64,000 nt of DNA from Pleodorina starrii (lineage: Eukaryota; Chlorophyta; Chlorophyceae; Chlamydomonadales; Volvocaceae): the NCBI GenBank assembly GCA_030267565.1, contig BRXU01000002.1, forward strand, positions 434,001 to 498,000. Reading direction: 5' to 3'. Shown here one piece after another: positions 1 to 12,186 of the stretch. The notes beneath the pieces were generated by a model. The model did not search any database and was not told the origin of the DNA. It worked only from the letters and a program-made list of their open reading frames with translations. Numbering within the stretch: position 1 is the first letter of the stretch; every line of letters begins with the position of its first letter. The position numbers and the translations under genes were made by a program.

Positions 1-3000
1 CTCGTTTTTGCGCCACTCCTGCGGGTTTCAGGGTATCGCGGCCTGCTTCCCCCACGACCCCCTGGCACCTGCCCTGGCTGCGGAGGCCCTCGCCAACCTC
101 AGCCCCTGGGACTTCGTAGTCAACGGATCCGGTGGGTTGGGGTGGGTGGCTGGGTTGGGGTGTGGGTGGCTGGGGGGCTGGGTGGGGGCTGGGTGGCTGG
201 CTGGGTGGGTGGGTGGGTGGGTGGGTGGAGAGGTGTTTTTGTTGTCGTTGTCGTTGTTGGTGTTGATGCTGCTGTGTTGTTACGATGGGCTCCAGAGTTT
301 CGAAGCACCCCTCCCCCCGTCTCCCACACTCGGGCCCCCCCTTAGTTGTGGAGACCGTTCCCCGCCCTCTGGCGCTGGACGTCATTGAACTGATCCGCGA
401 ATCCCTAAAACGAGACGCCTCACAGCCGCTGGCCCTACACCTCATGGTGGGTCGGTGGGTCGCTGGATGCATTGCCGGGTGGGTCGCTGGGTCAGTGTGT
501 GGGGTGTTGGGTTGGGTCGCTGGTGGGCAGATTGGTTGGCCCCTGGGTCGCTGGGTCTGTGGGCGGGCTTAAGGGGGCGAGTCCGTCCGGACGCCAACGT
601 GCGCCATCCGTTCCACCCCACTTGACTCCGGTCCCCTCTTGATTCGCCCCTTAAAACCCTAAAACCCTATAACCCCAGATCCACGTGACGGAGCAGTTGC
701 CCGCCAGGAAGCTGAATGCCACCGCCACCGCCACTGCCGGCACTCCAGGTGTGCACTCGCGGCACCGCCGGCAGTCCCGGTAATATATAGAGTTGGGAAG
801 TTGGGAGACGCCGCCATCCCGAACTCTCGAGGCCGCAGCGCTGTGGCTCATCACACGCGGGGCCTCAGACATACACTGTGCGGCACCCAGACGGGTGCTT
901 GCACCTTAAAACCCTAAAACCCCAAATCCCACAAACACAACGGCAACCGGGGGATGTGCTCGTGTCACGCGCGCGTGCGCCTGTCTGCGCGCACTTCGCC
1001 TGTTTGGGGCCTGGCAGGTCGCCTGCGCGCGGAGGTGCGTGCTTTTACCTCATCCAGCGGACTCCCAAATGCCCAAATGCCCAAATGCCCCTTCCCAAAT
1101 GCCCCTTCGGAATTCCCGCTTTGGAAAAGAGTACGTTGTGGGTCTTGCTCTGGAGAGCGCCAACCGCCTGTTGGGTCTACTGCCCGGACTGGATCACCTG
1201 CAGCACATGCCCTCACACACATACGTGCGACTAGGCATGTGGAGGGAGGCGGTGCAGGTGCGTGGGTGGGTGTGCGTGTGCGTGTGTGCGTGTGGGAGGG
1301 GCTTTGGGGGGTGTAGGGCTCATGAGGGGCCAAAAGGGGGCGGCTGGGGCCAGGCAAGTGTGTCACATGCTCATTCCTCCCTCCCTTCCTGCTCCTCTCA
1401 CTGCCTCCCGCCATCCCCCCCATTCCCCCTTCCCGTGATATCGTGGCCCCATCCACCCCTCCCCTCTGGGGCGTGCCGCGGTGCGCTGCCTCTACGGCAA
1501 CGGTGTACGGCAACGGTGTACGGCACGGCTACCGTACATGCGTCCAGTCGAACGTGCTTGCGCTGCGCGCCTCTGTGAACGCCAGCTGGGCCTGCATGTC
1601 GCCGCTGTACCCCGACCACGATGTTGCGATGGGGGTGTTTGCGGCCACCATGGCTGCGGACTACGGCGCGGCGCAGGTTTATGCGCGGGTGCTGAGGGAG
1701 CTGCCTAGGTGGGGCGGATCAGGCGGGCGGGGGCGGAGGGGGGGTGCGGGAGGGCGGATGAGGGCTGGGGTGCCGGGTGACGGAAGCCCCGCCTTGATGG
1801 GGCTATGGGGGGGCTGCCCCGGGGAGCGAGGGGGGGTGTGTATGTGTGTGTGTGTGTGTGTGTGCCTTGCGAAGTTGGTACTGTTTGCGGGTGGGGTGTC
1901 GGGTGAGCAGTCTGCAAGGTTGAAGCAGGGGCAAGGGCAAATAACTGGGTGGCTGACGCAAGCCAGTCTGGGAGGTTGAGGCGGGGGTTGGGGGGGGTGC
2001 GCTGCAGGAGGGAAGGGGAGGGGAGGGGAGGGGAGGGGGGAGGTGCGATGGCCTGGGCGACTTTATGTACTGTATGCATCGCCGCACCCTCCCTCCCTCC
2101 CTCCGTCCCGCCAGGCTGGTTCCCGACACCGACGCCAGCGTGGCACGCCTCTGGCCGGCGCCGCTGCTGGTGGCCGTCGCCTTTGGCAACTGGTCGCGAG
2201 TCGCCACCGAGCCGCTACCGCCCGTCGATTCGGATTCGTACAGTACGGCACTCGGTCAGCTCCAGGGGGAGCTCCAGAGGTCGCTCGACGCGGTGCCCAA
2301 GGGCTCAATGGTGGCGGCGGCGGCGGGGGGCGGTCAGCCCGGCGATGTGTTTGATGACCCGGCGTTGGATGGGCGGGTGCTGGCGGGGGTGCTGGAGGGC
2401 TACGCCGCGCGCAACGGAGGCGGTGTGGAAGAGGGCAGCAGCGCGCCGGAGCGGCCGGAGGTGTGGAGGGCGGGGGACTACTCGCTGAAATCGGTAAGGG
2501 GGCGGGGGGTGTGGTTGGTTGTGGTTGTGGTTGGGGCACTGGGGCGTTGGGCGCTGGGTATTGGGTATTGGGTGCACTCGCTCATGTCGGGAAGGGGGCG
2601 GCTGGGAGAAGGGCGGATGGGTGAAGAGCGGGCGGAGACCGATGGCGACAAAGTATACGTATTTCGCGTCTCCCGAAACATGTCCTCCCTCCTCCGCCTT
2701 CTCCACCTCCTCCGCCTCCTCTGCAGGTCCTTGGCGGCAAGGACGCGAGCGGCCCCGACTACCCCCGGGCCGTGTGGCTTTACGGCCAGGCAATGGCGCT
2801 CGCGGACCAACTACACCGGGAGAATCAGGTCACGGACAAGCTCCTGAGCGCCGACGGAGGTGCTGGGGGAGGGACGGAGGCAGGGTCGTGGCCGCCGGCG
2901 CCGCCGCCCGTGCCGCTGTCGCTAGAGACGGACAAGCAAGCCGCGGCGCTGATCGACCAGGCGCAGGAGGGCTTGGGTGTTGGCGGCGCCGTGTCGGTGA

Positions 3001-3956
3001 AGCGCAACACCACGCTACAGCTGCTGGACAAGTTGATGGGGGATCTGCGGGTCGTGTCGGGGATCAAGATGCGGCAAGATCCGGTGGTTGCGCCTGGGAG
3101 CGGGCTGGGCGTTGCCGTACCTGGCTACCGCCTGATGGCCGAGATGCTGTACAAGGTACGACGGAATGTACGACGGCATGTTGGGTTGTACGGTTGTTGG
3201 GCTCCGCCGCGCCCTCTGTCAGTCAGCCCCTGTCATCACATCTCCATCAATCCAGCGTGATAAGTTTCTTTTGAGGTGTTTCTTCTTTTGCCCTCTCGGA
3301 CGCTGATTCTACTTCTTCGTTGCCTTCCGTTTGCTCTCTACCCAGATGGCCGAGGCGCGAGTGGCCTTCGCCGCCGGCAACAAGAACCAGGCGCTACAAT
3401 CTCTGAAGGAGGCGGTGGAGCTGGAGGACAGTGCCGGATACAACGAGCCGCCTCGCCTGACACACCAGCCCGCCAGGCAGTGTCTGGGCTGGGTGCAGCT
3501 AAAGTACGAAATGTACCAAGAGGCAGTGCGGGTAAGAAACGCTGGGCTGGGGCGCTGGGCTTCGGGCGTTGGGCTCTCCCCCAACCTCTGCAGCTCTCAC
3601 AACTCCGTACCGCCCTCTCCAACCGACCACCCAACAACCGACCAACTAACTAACGAACCAACTGCTTTTCCAACCACCCACCGCGCCACGTGTCGCAGAC
3701 CTACCTGGATGACCTGCAGCGCTACCCGGGCAATGCCTGGTCCGTATCGGGGTTGCTGCGCGCCTCAGAGATTCTAGGGCACCAGAGCGCCGCCAAGCTT
3801 GGAACACTGTCACAGTCGCAGCTAGAGGCGCTCAAGGCGACGATGGATGCGGCGGCGGCGGCGCTGGATGCTGTCGACCCCGCCATGAAAGATGTGGCGA
3901 GGCGCCTGGCGAGCAGCTGCCCAGCCTTTACGGTCAAGCTCGAGGCGCGGAGGTAG
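1..3956 (+). CDS. TPR-repeat protein, 3' part (5' end outside window)
   Basis: Nine exons join in phase: about 32-131, 346-446, 679-748, 1130-1257, 1548-1708, 2115-2493, 2727-3155, 3346-3531 and 3699-3956 (stop TAG). Introns are GT-AG. The product resembles large helical TPR proteins found in bacteria and algae. Exon 4 carries LQHMPSHTYVRLGMWREAV, a strong match to the HMPSHxYxRxGxxxxAV repeat signature. Exons 8-9 hold NEPPRLTHQPARQCLGWV and a following TYLDDLQRYPGNAW repeat, typical of the C-terminal TPRs of this family. TPRs form a protein-binding superhelix; the partner is unknown and no catalytic residues are visible. Exons 6-7 contain spacer-like Gly/Pro-rich stretches between helices. 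The first exon probably begins at the acceptor ending at base 31, so the start codon lies upstream of the window. Family call is confident; individual exon edges are inferred. Confidence 0.82.
649..677. repeat. Interstitial telomere-like CCCTAAAA run at an intron 3' end
   Basis: Imperfect tandem CCTTAAAA/CCCTAAAA/CCCTATAA units sit immediately upstream of the AG acceptor (677-678) of the TPR gene's third exon. The unit is the complement of the Chlamydomonas-type telomere repeat TTTTAGGG. A second short run lies in the next intron at about 905-923. Confidence 0.7.
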
Positions 3957-4509
3957 CGGAGCGAGTGTAGGGGGGTGAGAGAGAGATTTGTGGCAGGGGA
4001 AGCGGAGGCAGCGGGTCAGGAAGCGAGGAGCGTCCGTCTGGTTTTGGACGCGGCCGCAGCGGTGTTGGGCCACAGGGGTTGTTTGGGCCGCAGCGTAAGG
4101 GCCGCAGTAGCGGCGGAAGGGCTGGCGATGCAAGCGGTAGCAGCGACCACCGCATCGCGATGTCGGCCGCAAAGGCCGGGCATACCGGTAGCGGCAAAAG
4201 CATAGCCAATCAAAGTCATAGCAGCGACAGCAGCGGTGATTTTGGGAAGCGGTACATGTTGCAATAGGAGCGTTTGATGGCTCCGGTGGCGTGGCATGAG
4301 AGCAATTACGGCAGCAGCAGCAGCTGCGGCCGCTGCTGCGGCGGCGGCGGCGGCGCGTAGGGCTGAGGAGCCCACCGGCCCCGAATCCCCAACGGGGCGA
4401 GAAGACGGGGAACTGGCGGTTGTGGCGAGCAGCGCCGTCTCGTTGTGAGCTGTCCAACGGATTGAGCTTGTAATTTTGTTTTTTGTTGAGGGATTTGTTC
4501 GATATACCA

Positions 4510-4839
4510 CAAGTGACGTCGGTCGGGCTGTCCGCCCAAGTTGTCGAAGTCGTTGGTGGCGGTTGTCACGACCCATGGGTCGGGCCAAGGTTGCAAGCTT
4601 GCGAGGTGCCTCCTGGGCGACAATACCTCCTGGGCGACGTGGCGGCGGGGGCCGGGGGTGCGGGCTTGCGGTGTCAAGTGACGTCGGTCGGGCTGTCCGC
4701 CCAAGTTGTCGACGTCGTTGGTGGCGGTTGTCACGACCCATGGGTCGGGCCAAGGTTGCAAGCTTGCGAGGTGCCTCCTGGGCGACAATACCTCCTGGGC
4801 GACGTGGCGGCGGGGGCCGGGGGTGCGGGCTTGCGGTGG
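4510..4839. repeat. 165-bp tandem duplication, two copies
   Basis: A unit starting CAAGTGACGTCGG at 4510 is repeated from 4675 with only a few differences, for example GAAGTC against GACGTC near the middle. Each copy carries the palindrome GACCCATGGGTC (4570-4581 and 4735-4746). No coding role is apparent. It lies downstream of the TPR gene's stop. Confidence 0.9.
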
Positions 4840-5901
4840 GTGGCACGCGCGAGCATGGGTGGCAGTCGGCCGTTTATATACCGGTAGGGGGAGGGGAGGG
4901 GACGGGAAGTAAAGGTGGCGGGAGGGAAGGTGTAACCTTGGCGTGAGTACACGACCGTGTCCCCCGCGCGGCTTTGTACACGACCCTCGGTCCCCTCCCC
5001 GACGCCCTTGCCGCGGTTGCCTTTCGTCTGTGATTATACGGTATGTGCATGGCAGTCTTGCCTTTGTGGCTGTCATGCTGCGTCTTGGCTTTTTTTGGCT
5101 GCACCCGCTCGAAAAGCTGCAGACAGCCCTGATGAGGAGGGAGGCAAGTTTGCGTTGCACGCGTTTGGCATTATTTACATATTTCCTTTCTTCCTTCAGC
5201 TGAGCTAGCTGCCGCCTTTCTGGCGGGCTGCCGGTCCGGTTGTCGGTCCGTACATGCTTGGAAGCTCTGCCGTACTGTCTACTGTGTTGATGCAGCGATG
5301 AGCCGATGAGCTGATTCAGGCACCTTGTACCGTATTTGTTTGATGAGCCGCTCGTCTGCAACGGTCTGCGCCTGAAATCGTGGGTGGTTGGCCAGGAGGG
5401 GGCGACTGTTAACCTTTTGCCGTGGAAGGGTGGTGTGGCGGCGGTGATTGATTGCACGTTTCTGACGGCGTTGTGAGTGTTGTGTCCGTTTGACCAAGGC
5501 CTGTGCATCGGCTTGCATGGCTTTGCATGATCCCCACCCAGAGTGGCCCTGGGTGCGGGTCCATCCTGGTGGCTGCTGCACAGGACACTGCACAGGGGAG
5601 GCCTCCGCCCTGCGAACCTAAAACACACAGCAGGCAGTCCCGAACGAGAGCAACTGCGTCCTCCGAGATCAATGCGTTCAGAAGTATCCCGCTATCCCGC
5701 AAGTGTGCAAGGCCCCTCACCCAGCACGGACGGTTTCCAGTAGGCCACCAGAAACACACACCTCCACCGGCCCTTTCCTCCTTGCACCCCCGAGTACGTA
5801 GAGAACAATTCGCGCCTACCTGGGGGCCCAGCCCCCTACCTAGGAGCCCAATCGAGCCCTTCCAACACTTAACCCATGAAACCCTTTAATAGGATAAGCA
5901 A

Positions 5902-5906
5902 TTACA
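5902..5906 (-). terminator. Candidate TGTAA poly(A) signal of the DUF2358-like gene
   Basis: TTACA on the + strand reads TGTAA on the - strand about 100 bases past the stop codon at 6006. TGTAA is the usual poly(A) signal of Chlamydomonas-type algae. Confidence 0.55.
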
Positions 5907-6005
5907 CACGAGATCTGTGGTCCTGTCGCACAAGAATCAAACAACATTGCATCCTTCATCTCCGCACACCCCGCGGTGCTCCAGAGCCGGCAATCCCCAA
6001 AGGCG

Positions 6006-8115
6006 TCATCGTCCGGCGCCGGAAGGTCGGAACATCTGCAGCAGCGCCTGCAAAACGCGAAGGGCGGCGCGCGGGCACCGGTGTTCAGCGGTGTCTATCC
6101 ACGCTCTGTGCTTTCAGCGGTGCAACACGAGCGGAAACGGAAACGAAGACCAGAGGACCCTAATTGCAGCAGTCCCCTCATCCCGGCCCCAGTCTCAGTG
6201 CTCTGCACACCGACCCTAAGCCCCCAACCGATGCCCCAATCCCAAAAGCTCCCAGGAGCCGCTTTCCCCTTTCCTCCCCTTTTTCCCCTGGCCAGGGTCC
6301 CCCAGCCCTCCCTCCCGCGGACCACGCACCTGAGTTCCGCTGACGGCCCACGACTCCACATGTCGTACAATTCGGTTGGACTGCCATCAGCGAGGGGCGA
6401 CCGGGCGTCCAGCGCCGGCCGTCCAAGGCGGCGTTCAGGGTGACCGGGCGAGGGAGAGGGTGAGGGAGAGGGTGAGGGAGAGGGTGAGGGAGAGACATAC
6501 CGGTTACGCCCAAATGGGTGAGACAAATCCGGAGCGCAGCGGAGTACCAAAGAGTCACTGAGACGACACTCCCACTGCCCATTCCATCCCGTCATCTTTT
6601 CTCTTCCCACCCCGCCGACTCACCCCGCCGACAACCCACCCCAGCCCAACTCACCTCGGAGTTGAGTGTGTATTCGGTGGCTCCGTCGATGTCAATTAGG
6701 GGCCGCCAGGGTAGCCGCAGGAAGGTACGCAGCCGCCACTCGGCCTGGAGCGGGGCGGGTGGCGGGTGGCGGGTGGCGGCGGAGGGGGAGCGGTGGGGGT
6801 TGCGGCAGTGGCGGCGGTGGGCGCTACGTCCCATGGGTCATGCCATGCCAGGTCACGTCATGCCGCAGAGGCCGCAGAGGCCAGAGGCCCTTGACGCAGA
6901 GCTGCATCCCAGCCAGCCGCGACCTCGCCGCCCTGCCCCGCCCGCCCCAGGCCCCCAGCCCCCAGCCCGGGGCCTCAGCCCCCAGCGACGGGCCACCCAC
7001 CCGCACCACCTCCGCGCCCTCCTCGTCCCGCCCCAGCCGCCGTATGCCCTTGAGCTCCACCCCGGGTTGCTCCAGGAAGGGGACCAGCAGGGCCAGATTG
7101 CGCTTCCACAGGTCCACCCCTGTGGGCCCGGCGGGGAAGGAAGGAGGAACGGGGGGAGGGAGGAAGGGACGGAGTACAGGTGGGGTGATAAAGGGGAGGG
7201 GGTTATTCGCGGACAGGCCCGAGCCGGAGAGGAACCAGGAGCCAGGCGGGAAAGGAGGGAATAACGGCGGTACAGATGGGGTGTGTGTGTGCCATGCGTC
7301 ATTGGTGCTGGTTTGGGGGGGTGCTTGGTGCAAATGAGGAGCTTTAGGGGCGGGACGGGTGGACACGGGCGGAGGCAGCACCCTGACCCTGACCCTGACC
7401 CTGACCCTGACCCTGGCGGGGCGAGCCGGGAACCCCACCGCTAAAGGCGACGGTGGGGTCAGCGAAGAAGCAGTCGGGGTCGTAAATGGAGTCGTCCAAT
7501 ACGCCCGTTACGAAGTAGGCCTGAGGGCGGAAGGCAAGGAGGGGTACAACGTATAAGGAACTTGGATTGCAGCGACGGAGCTTATACAGGGAGCCGACAG
7601 CCGAGGATGGGCGGCGAGGGTAGGGAGCCTTGCAGCATTGCGACCAAGTCCCCGGCCCCCCAGAGCTGGGCAGTACGGCAGCAGTACGGCAGCAGCTGCA
7701 CCGGAACGGCATCTGTCTCAACTCTCAAGGCCTCCATGTCGCGCCCTTGCACACGCACTCACGAGCAAACACGAGCACACACAAACGCACAAACATACAA
7801 GGACACTCATACAGCACCGACCTGCTTGAAGTCAGCGGTGATGCGCCGCATGAGGCCGGCCACATCGCCCCGCCGTAGCGGCCGGTTTCGGGGCGGCTCC
7901 GCGGCGACGGCGGCGTAACGGTCGCGACTGGTCGTTAAGCAAGCCAGCCGAGCCGCGGTCGGGTGGCGGCGGTTGTGCCCGCGTACCCACACCGGCAATG
8001 CCGAGCATGCATGATCGATTGCAAGGAAAACGGAAACCAGCTTGTCAGCGATGGCAGCACCGCGCGGGGGGCTGAAGGGGGCGGTGGGTGCAACGGCGCG
8101 ATGCCGCACGCACAA
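6006..8115 (-). CDS. DUF2358 / NTF2-like protein, probably plastid
   Basis: Six exons join in phase: 8115-7822, 7520-7439, 7119-7001, 6744-6655, 6380-6330 and 6047-6006, giving about 225 aa. The core matches plant and algal DUF2358 proteins, which have an NTF2-like fold: AYFVTGVLDDSIYDPDCFF, then WKRNLALLVPFLEQPGVEL, then WRLRTFLRLPWRPLIDIDG, then IVRHVESWAVSGTQALLQ before the stop. Land-plant relatives with this core are generally plastid proteins of unknown biochemical function. The first exon (98 aa) is basic and poor in acidic residues for its first 40 residues, consistent with a transit peptide, but this part is the least certain and the true start may differ. Introns hold short repeats: six CTGACC units at 7383-7420 and a 12-bp GAGAGGGTGAGG array near 6450-6500. 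No catalytic residues can be assigned. Confidence 0.83.
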
Positions 8116-9637
8116 AGCTCTCGCCGCCCAGGCTTTGCGCCTCTGGCATAAAAGAGGCCCGCACGAACAACGGGCCCCCTCAACCGTGGCTCACCGGCCC
8201 GCTCACCCGCCATGCGCCCACTCGCCCGCCTGCCGCCTACCCTCTGCGCTTCAGCCTCGATCAGCCCCCACATCCCGCGCCCACCCCACACCCCCTCATG
8301 ACATCGCGCCCTCCTCGCCCGTCTCTGTGCTCACCCCACTCCCAGCAGCCTCAAGGCCTCAGTCAGGACCGTCACGATCCCGACCGTGAGCGGATTGTCT
8401 GCAGCAGAGGTGGGGCAGAGGTAGGGCAGAGGTGGGGCAGAGGTGGGGCACAGGGAGGGTGGCATCAGCATACCACCGTAACCCACGCGGGCGCGGGCAG
8501 GCGAACTCATCGCAGCGACGTGGGAGTAGGCACGTGCGGAGGTGTGGTAGGCAGCGGGGAACCCCGGCCACACGCTCACCCTTCTGCCGTGGGCGGGCCT
8601 TGCCGCCCGTGCCGGTTGCGGCCTTGGCAAAGACGCGCGGCTGCAACGCCCGGCACACCGGCACTGAGCGGCGGGATGTTTGGGCATTGCGAAACGGGGA
8701 GAGAGCGTCCATTGATGCGCCCAGCATTGCGCTTGGAGGCAGCAAAGCGCGAGACCACAGGGCGCAACGCTCTACAACGAAGATGCGAGAGGGAGGACGT
8801 TCAGAGTGCAACGAGTCAACGCGACGATGCAGAAAATACGCGTTATGTGAGCAGAGTGGTCGCGTGAACCGATTGCATTGATAGTGTCGAACCCTTCGAA
8901 CCAGGGGTCCGCACGGTGAGATGACTGATGCCGTCGTACTCCTAGCGCCACTGTCATTTCCATCAACAACCAAGCAAGCCACGCCACAAATAATACTTGG
9001 AAGAGCTTGTATTACGAGTCCCATTATCACCCTACCACAATTGACTTTACGGGCTACTTAGCGGTCCAAAGATAATATATTCCTGCCCGGCGATGGGCGT
9101 GCAGATATATTGCAACCGTGAAATTCTTTCAGAATATTGCTATTGGTGATAATGCAGTTTCGCTGCTCGAATATGCGGTCTTCTCGTGGAACTGCCGGGC
9201 GGAGAGCGTGCGTATGCAAAGCGCAATGGAATGTGCATGGTAACTCCACGAGATCGAAGTCATATCCTCCTCTAACTTACAGGTATATGCTAGCAAGCGT
9301 CGAAGCTGTAGTTCCCTTTCAACTTCCAATTTGGCGTTTCCCATGCCGTTCCCGCGTCATGTAGTTGCCTCGCCGCTCTTCTAGAGCCCTTACTCCGCGG
9401 ATTAGCTCCGATTGTGCGTGAGGGCGGGTCCGAAGCTGTCTTTGGCCGTCAATACTGCGCCCCGTCAACGCTGCAAACGAACGGTGGCACTACTCAGCCG
9501 TGATCCTCTAACGCCACCTCCTGATCACTCTCACTCCACATTCTGCCTGCACTGGCTGCGGTTCGAGCCCTGCCCCAGGGCCCAAACCCAGCCACGGTTC
9601 ACCCCGTTCCAACCACCAACCCTGAGCTCCCCACCGG
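8116..9637. other. Divergent intergenic region
   Basis: The stretch lies between the divergently transcribed DUF2358-like gene and the GNAT gene. A short 11-bp GC-rich tandem array (GGTGGGGCAGA type) lies near 8408-8455, and 8990-9170 is AT-richer. A 672-base reverse-strand open frame (8359-9030) crosses the array and shows no family resemblance, so it is not called as a gene. Promoters of both genes should lie here, but no clear TATA box was identified. Confidence 0.5.
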
Positions 9638-12186
9638 ATGCTGGTGAACCCACGAACACCCCTCCCCCCCACGCCACACGCCCACTCACAGCGTCTTGAA
9701 CCCACCCCTTCCGCCCCCGGCCGCAGCATCAACCGGCAAGATGTGACGGGCGCGGAGCTGGGGATGCTGCTGGCCGCCAGCCACACAGACGCCATGGTCG
9801 GCCCGGGGGCCATACCGCTGTGTCGCCAGTACTACAGCTACTGGCGCTCCCCGGAAGGTGGGTGAAAGGCACCGCCGGGTGGGGGGGTTGGAGAAGTGTC
9901 TGTGTGTGTGGCCTTTGGAGAAGGGCCGGTGTGAGTTCTTGGTGCGGGGTACCCTGGTGTCGGAGGCACCGCAATCGCCCCCCTCAACTCCGCCCCCCCG
10001 CGTAGGCCTCCACCACGCCGCCAAATTGGAGGTGGCGCTGCGCCGCAGTGTGGCGTGCGTGGCTTGCTTCACCACCTGGGACGTGTACGGCGAAGCGGCC
10101 GCCGACCAGGGCGGGGGCAACGTCGTCGGCGAGTCGCAGCAGGCGCCCGCGTCGCAGTCGCCCTCGGGATCGCGCCGGGACCAGGAGCGGCAGCGGGACC
10201 AGCCACAGCAGGCGTGGCAGTGGCAGCCGCAGGAGGAGGAGTGCGCTCTGACGGCCGCGCAGCACGAGCGGCAGCGGGAGCAGGGCAGGGCCAGGGCCCG
10301 GGGCTCGGGGCTGCCGCCGTCGTCCGCGGGGTCTGCGGCAGCGTCGTCCTCGCCCTCGTCCTCGTCATCTCCGGACGGCGGTAGGCCAGCAGCAGCGGTC
10401 AACTCGTCGTCGTCGTCGTCATCCTCGAGCCCGTTTGCTTTGTCTTCGTCATCCTCTTGGCCGTCATCATCATCATCATCATCATCATCAGCGTCATCAG
10501 CGTCATTGCCGCGCGCTTCAGCGAGCCAGGGCGGCCCGGGCTCCAAACCGCCGCCGCCGTCTGGTAAGCAGCGCTCACCTCCACACGGTTGGTGCGACGG
10601 TGTGGTCAGTTGAGTTGACGTGACGTGACTTGACGTGCTGTTAATGATTGGAGCTAACAAGTTTTTGAAGGGGCGATTCGAGCGCCGGGGCAGGGCAGGG
10701 CAGGGCGTCGGCGGCCGGATCTTCCCAATGCGGCCAAATCAGCTGCTGCTGCAGCGAGCAGCTCACATCACGTGCCCCGCCCCGCCCCCGCCCCGCCCAT
10801 TCCCTTCTCCCCACCCCCACTGCACTGCAAGCAGGTGTGCCGGACATGGACTGGAACTGGCTGCTGCCATCCGGCGGCAGTAACCGCAGCAACAGTGGCC
10901 GCGGCGGCGACGGCGACGGCGGCGGCAGGGACTCTGCCGGCGGAGGAGGCTCCTGGCCCTCTGCATCAGCGCAGCAGCAGCACCACCATCAGCACCAGTG
11001 GCAGTGGCCGGGCGCGTCCTCCTCCTCCTCCTCTCGCGCCCCGCGCAGGAGCCTCATCGGCTTCGCACGCGCCGCGGGGGACAATTCTCTGGTAGGTTTC
11101 GCGTTGTCGCAGCGTTGTTTTGGGGTCGGGGGTGGAGCTGAGGCTGGCGCCGAATCAGGGAGAGGCCACGGACCTGCCACCACAGCGGGAGAGGGACCCG
11201 TGGGTCGGTCGAGGTGCAGGACCCGGCCCCTTGGCCCCTTGGCCCCAGCCTGGCCCACAGGTAGATCTCGGATCTCCTCCAGTGCCTCAGCGTGGTCGCG
11301 ATTTTGTGCTCGCGGTTGTGCGCCGCCTCCTGCCAGGTGGCGACCATTTACGACGTCGCCGTACACCCTGCCGTACGGGGTCAGGGCATCGGCCGCCGCC
11401 TGGTCAAGCTGCTGGTGCAGCAGGTCCAGTCGCGGTCGGTGTACGACATCGGCGCCGTGACGCCGGCGGCGACGGTGGGGTTCTGGGAGCGGTGCTCCTT
11501 CGACGACGACCGCGAGGGGTCCACCTTCATGACGTTCATGGGGCACCGACCCGCGGGTCGGCCGTCCGGCCTCCACCTGGCTGGCGGCGAGGCGGTGTCG
11601 GCAGCGACACAGCAGCATCTGGAGAGCTACCCCGACTTCGGGGCGCCCCGCAGTCCGCAGGTGCGTGATGCGGACACAATCGTGATGCGGACACAATCGT
11701 GATGCGGCGCCGCGACCCCGTTTCTGCGCGTCCCCCGTCGCCCGGAATGCTGAGTACGGCAGCTCCGGGATGCCACAGAGTACGGCACAGTACGGTATGC
11801 AGTACCTTGTGTTGTTTTGGTGTCCCCAAACGCCCCAGGGCAGTACTTCTGAACCGCACTTCCGTGGCCAACGCCAGCTTATGTCTCGCTGGCAGTCGCC
11901 GCGCTATGCCTCTTACCGCGCTATGCCTCTCATTTGAAGATTTGATTTGGGCGTGCCGCCGCAGGAGCTGTTGGAAGGGGCGGAGCTGGGTTTTTGGGAC
12001 GCTGCGCAGCGCTCAGAGTCGCTGCAGAATCTTCTAGCGGCCAAGCTGCAGCGCCTGAAGGAGGCGGAGGCGCAGGCGGGGCTGCGGGGTTCGGTGGGGC
12101 GCTGGGGGCAGGCGGGCGGTGATGGGAGGGTGCGGTGGGGAGCGGCCCGGTCGCGAGGCGTGGCGACCAGGTCGTTTCCAGAGTGA
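9638..12186 (+). CDS. GNAT-family N-acetyltransferase, NSI/GNAT2-like, with long low-complexity insert
   Basis: Five exons join in phase: 9638-9857, 10006-10563, 10835-11091, 11337-11660 and 11965-12186, giving about 526 aa. The fourth exon carries GNAT motif A: VATIYDVAVHPAVRGQGIGR. Its RGQGIGR loop binds acetyl-CoA pyrophosphate in the family, and it is followed by an RRLVKLLVQQV helix and a motif-B-like FWERCSFDDD. The arrangement is close to plant plastid acetyltransferases of the NSI/GNAT2 type, which modify lysines and protein N-termini; substrate and location here are inferred. Exon 1 has the N-terminal NRQDVTGAELGMLL helix and exon 2 the ALRRSVACVACF strand. Between these and motif A lie about 250 residues of Gln, Ser, Gly and His runs (roughly 10100-11060), which must loop out of the fold. 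The ATG at 9638 is the first usable in-frame start, but an upstream exon with a transit peptide is possible. Confidence 0.82.

Larger units (their letters stand above)
3957..6005. other. Intergenic region between convergent genes
   Basis: About 2 kb between the convergent TPR and DUF2358-like genes. It holds a TGTAA candidate poly(A) signal for the TPR gene (4469-4473; another at 4931-4935), a 165-bp tandem duplication (4510-4839), and the reverse-strand TGTAA of the DUF2358-like gene (5902-5906). Open frames across it show no recognisable protein. Confidence 0.6.

Noticed and set aside
8359..9030. 223-codon - strand open frame upstream of the DUF2358-like gene
   Set aside because: It runs through a short tandem repeat and AT-rich DNA and cannot be joined in a sensible way to the gene's first exon.
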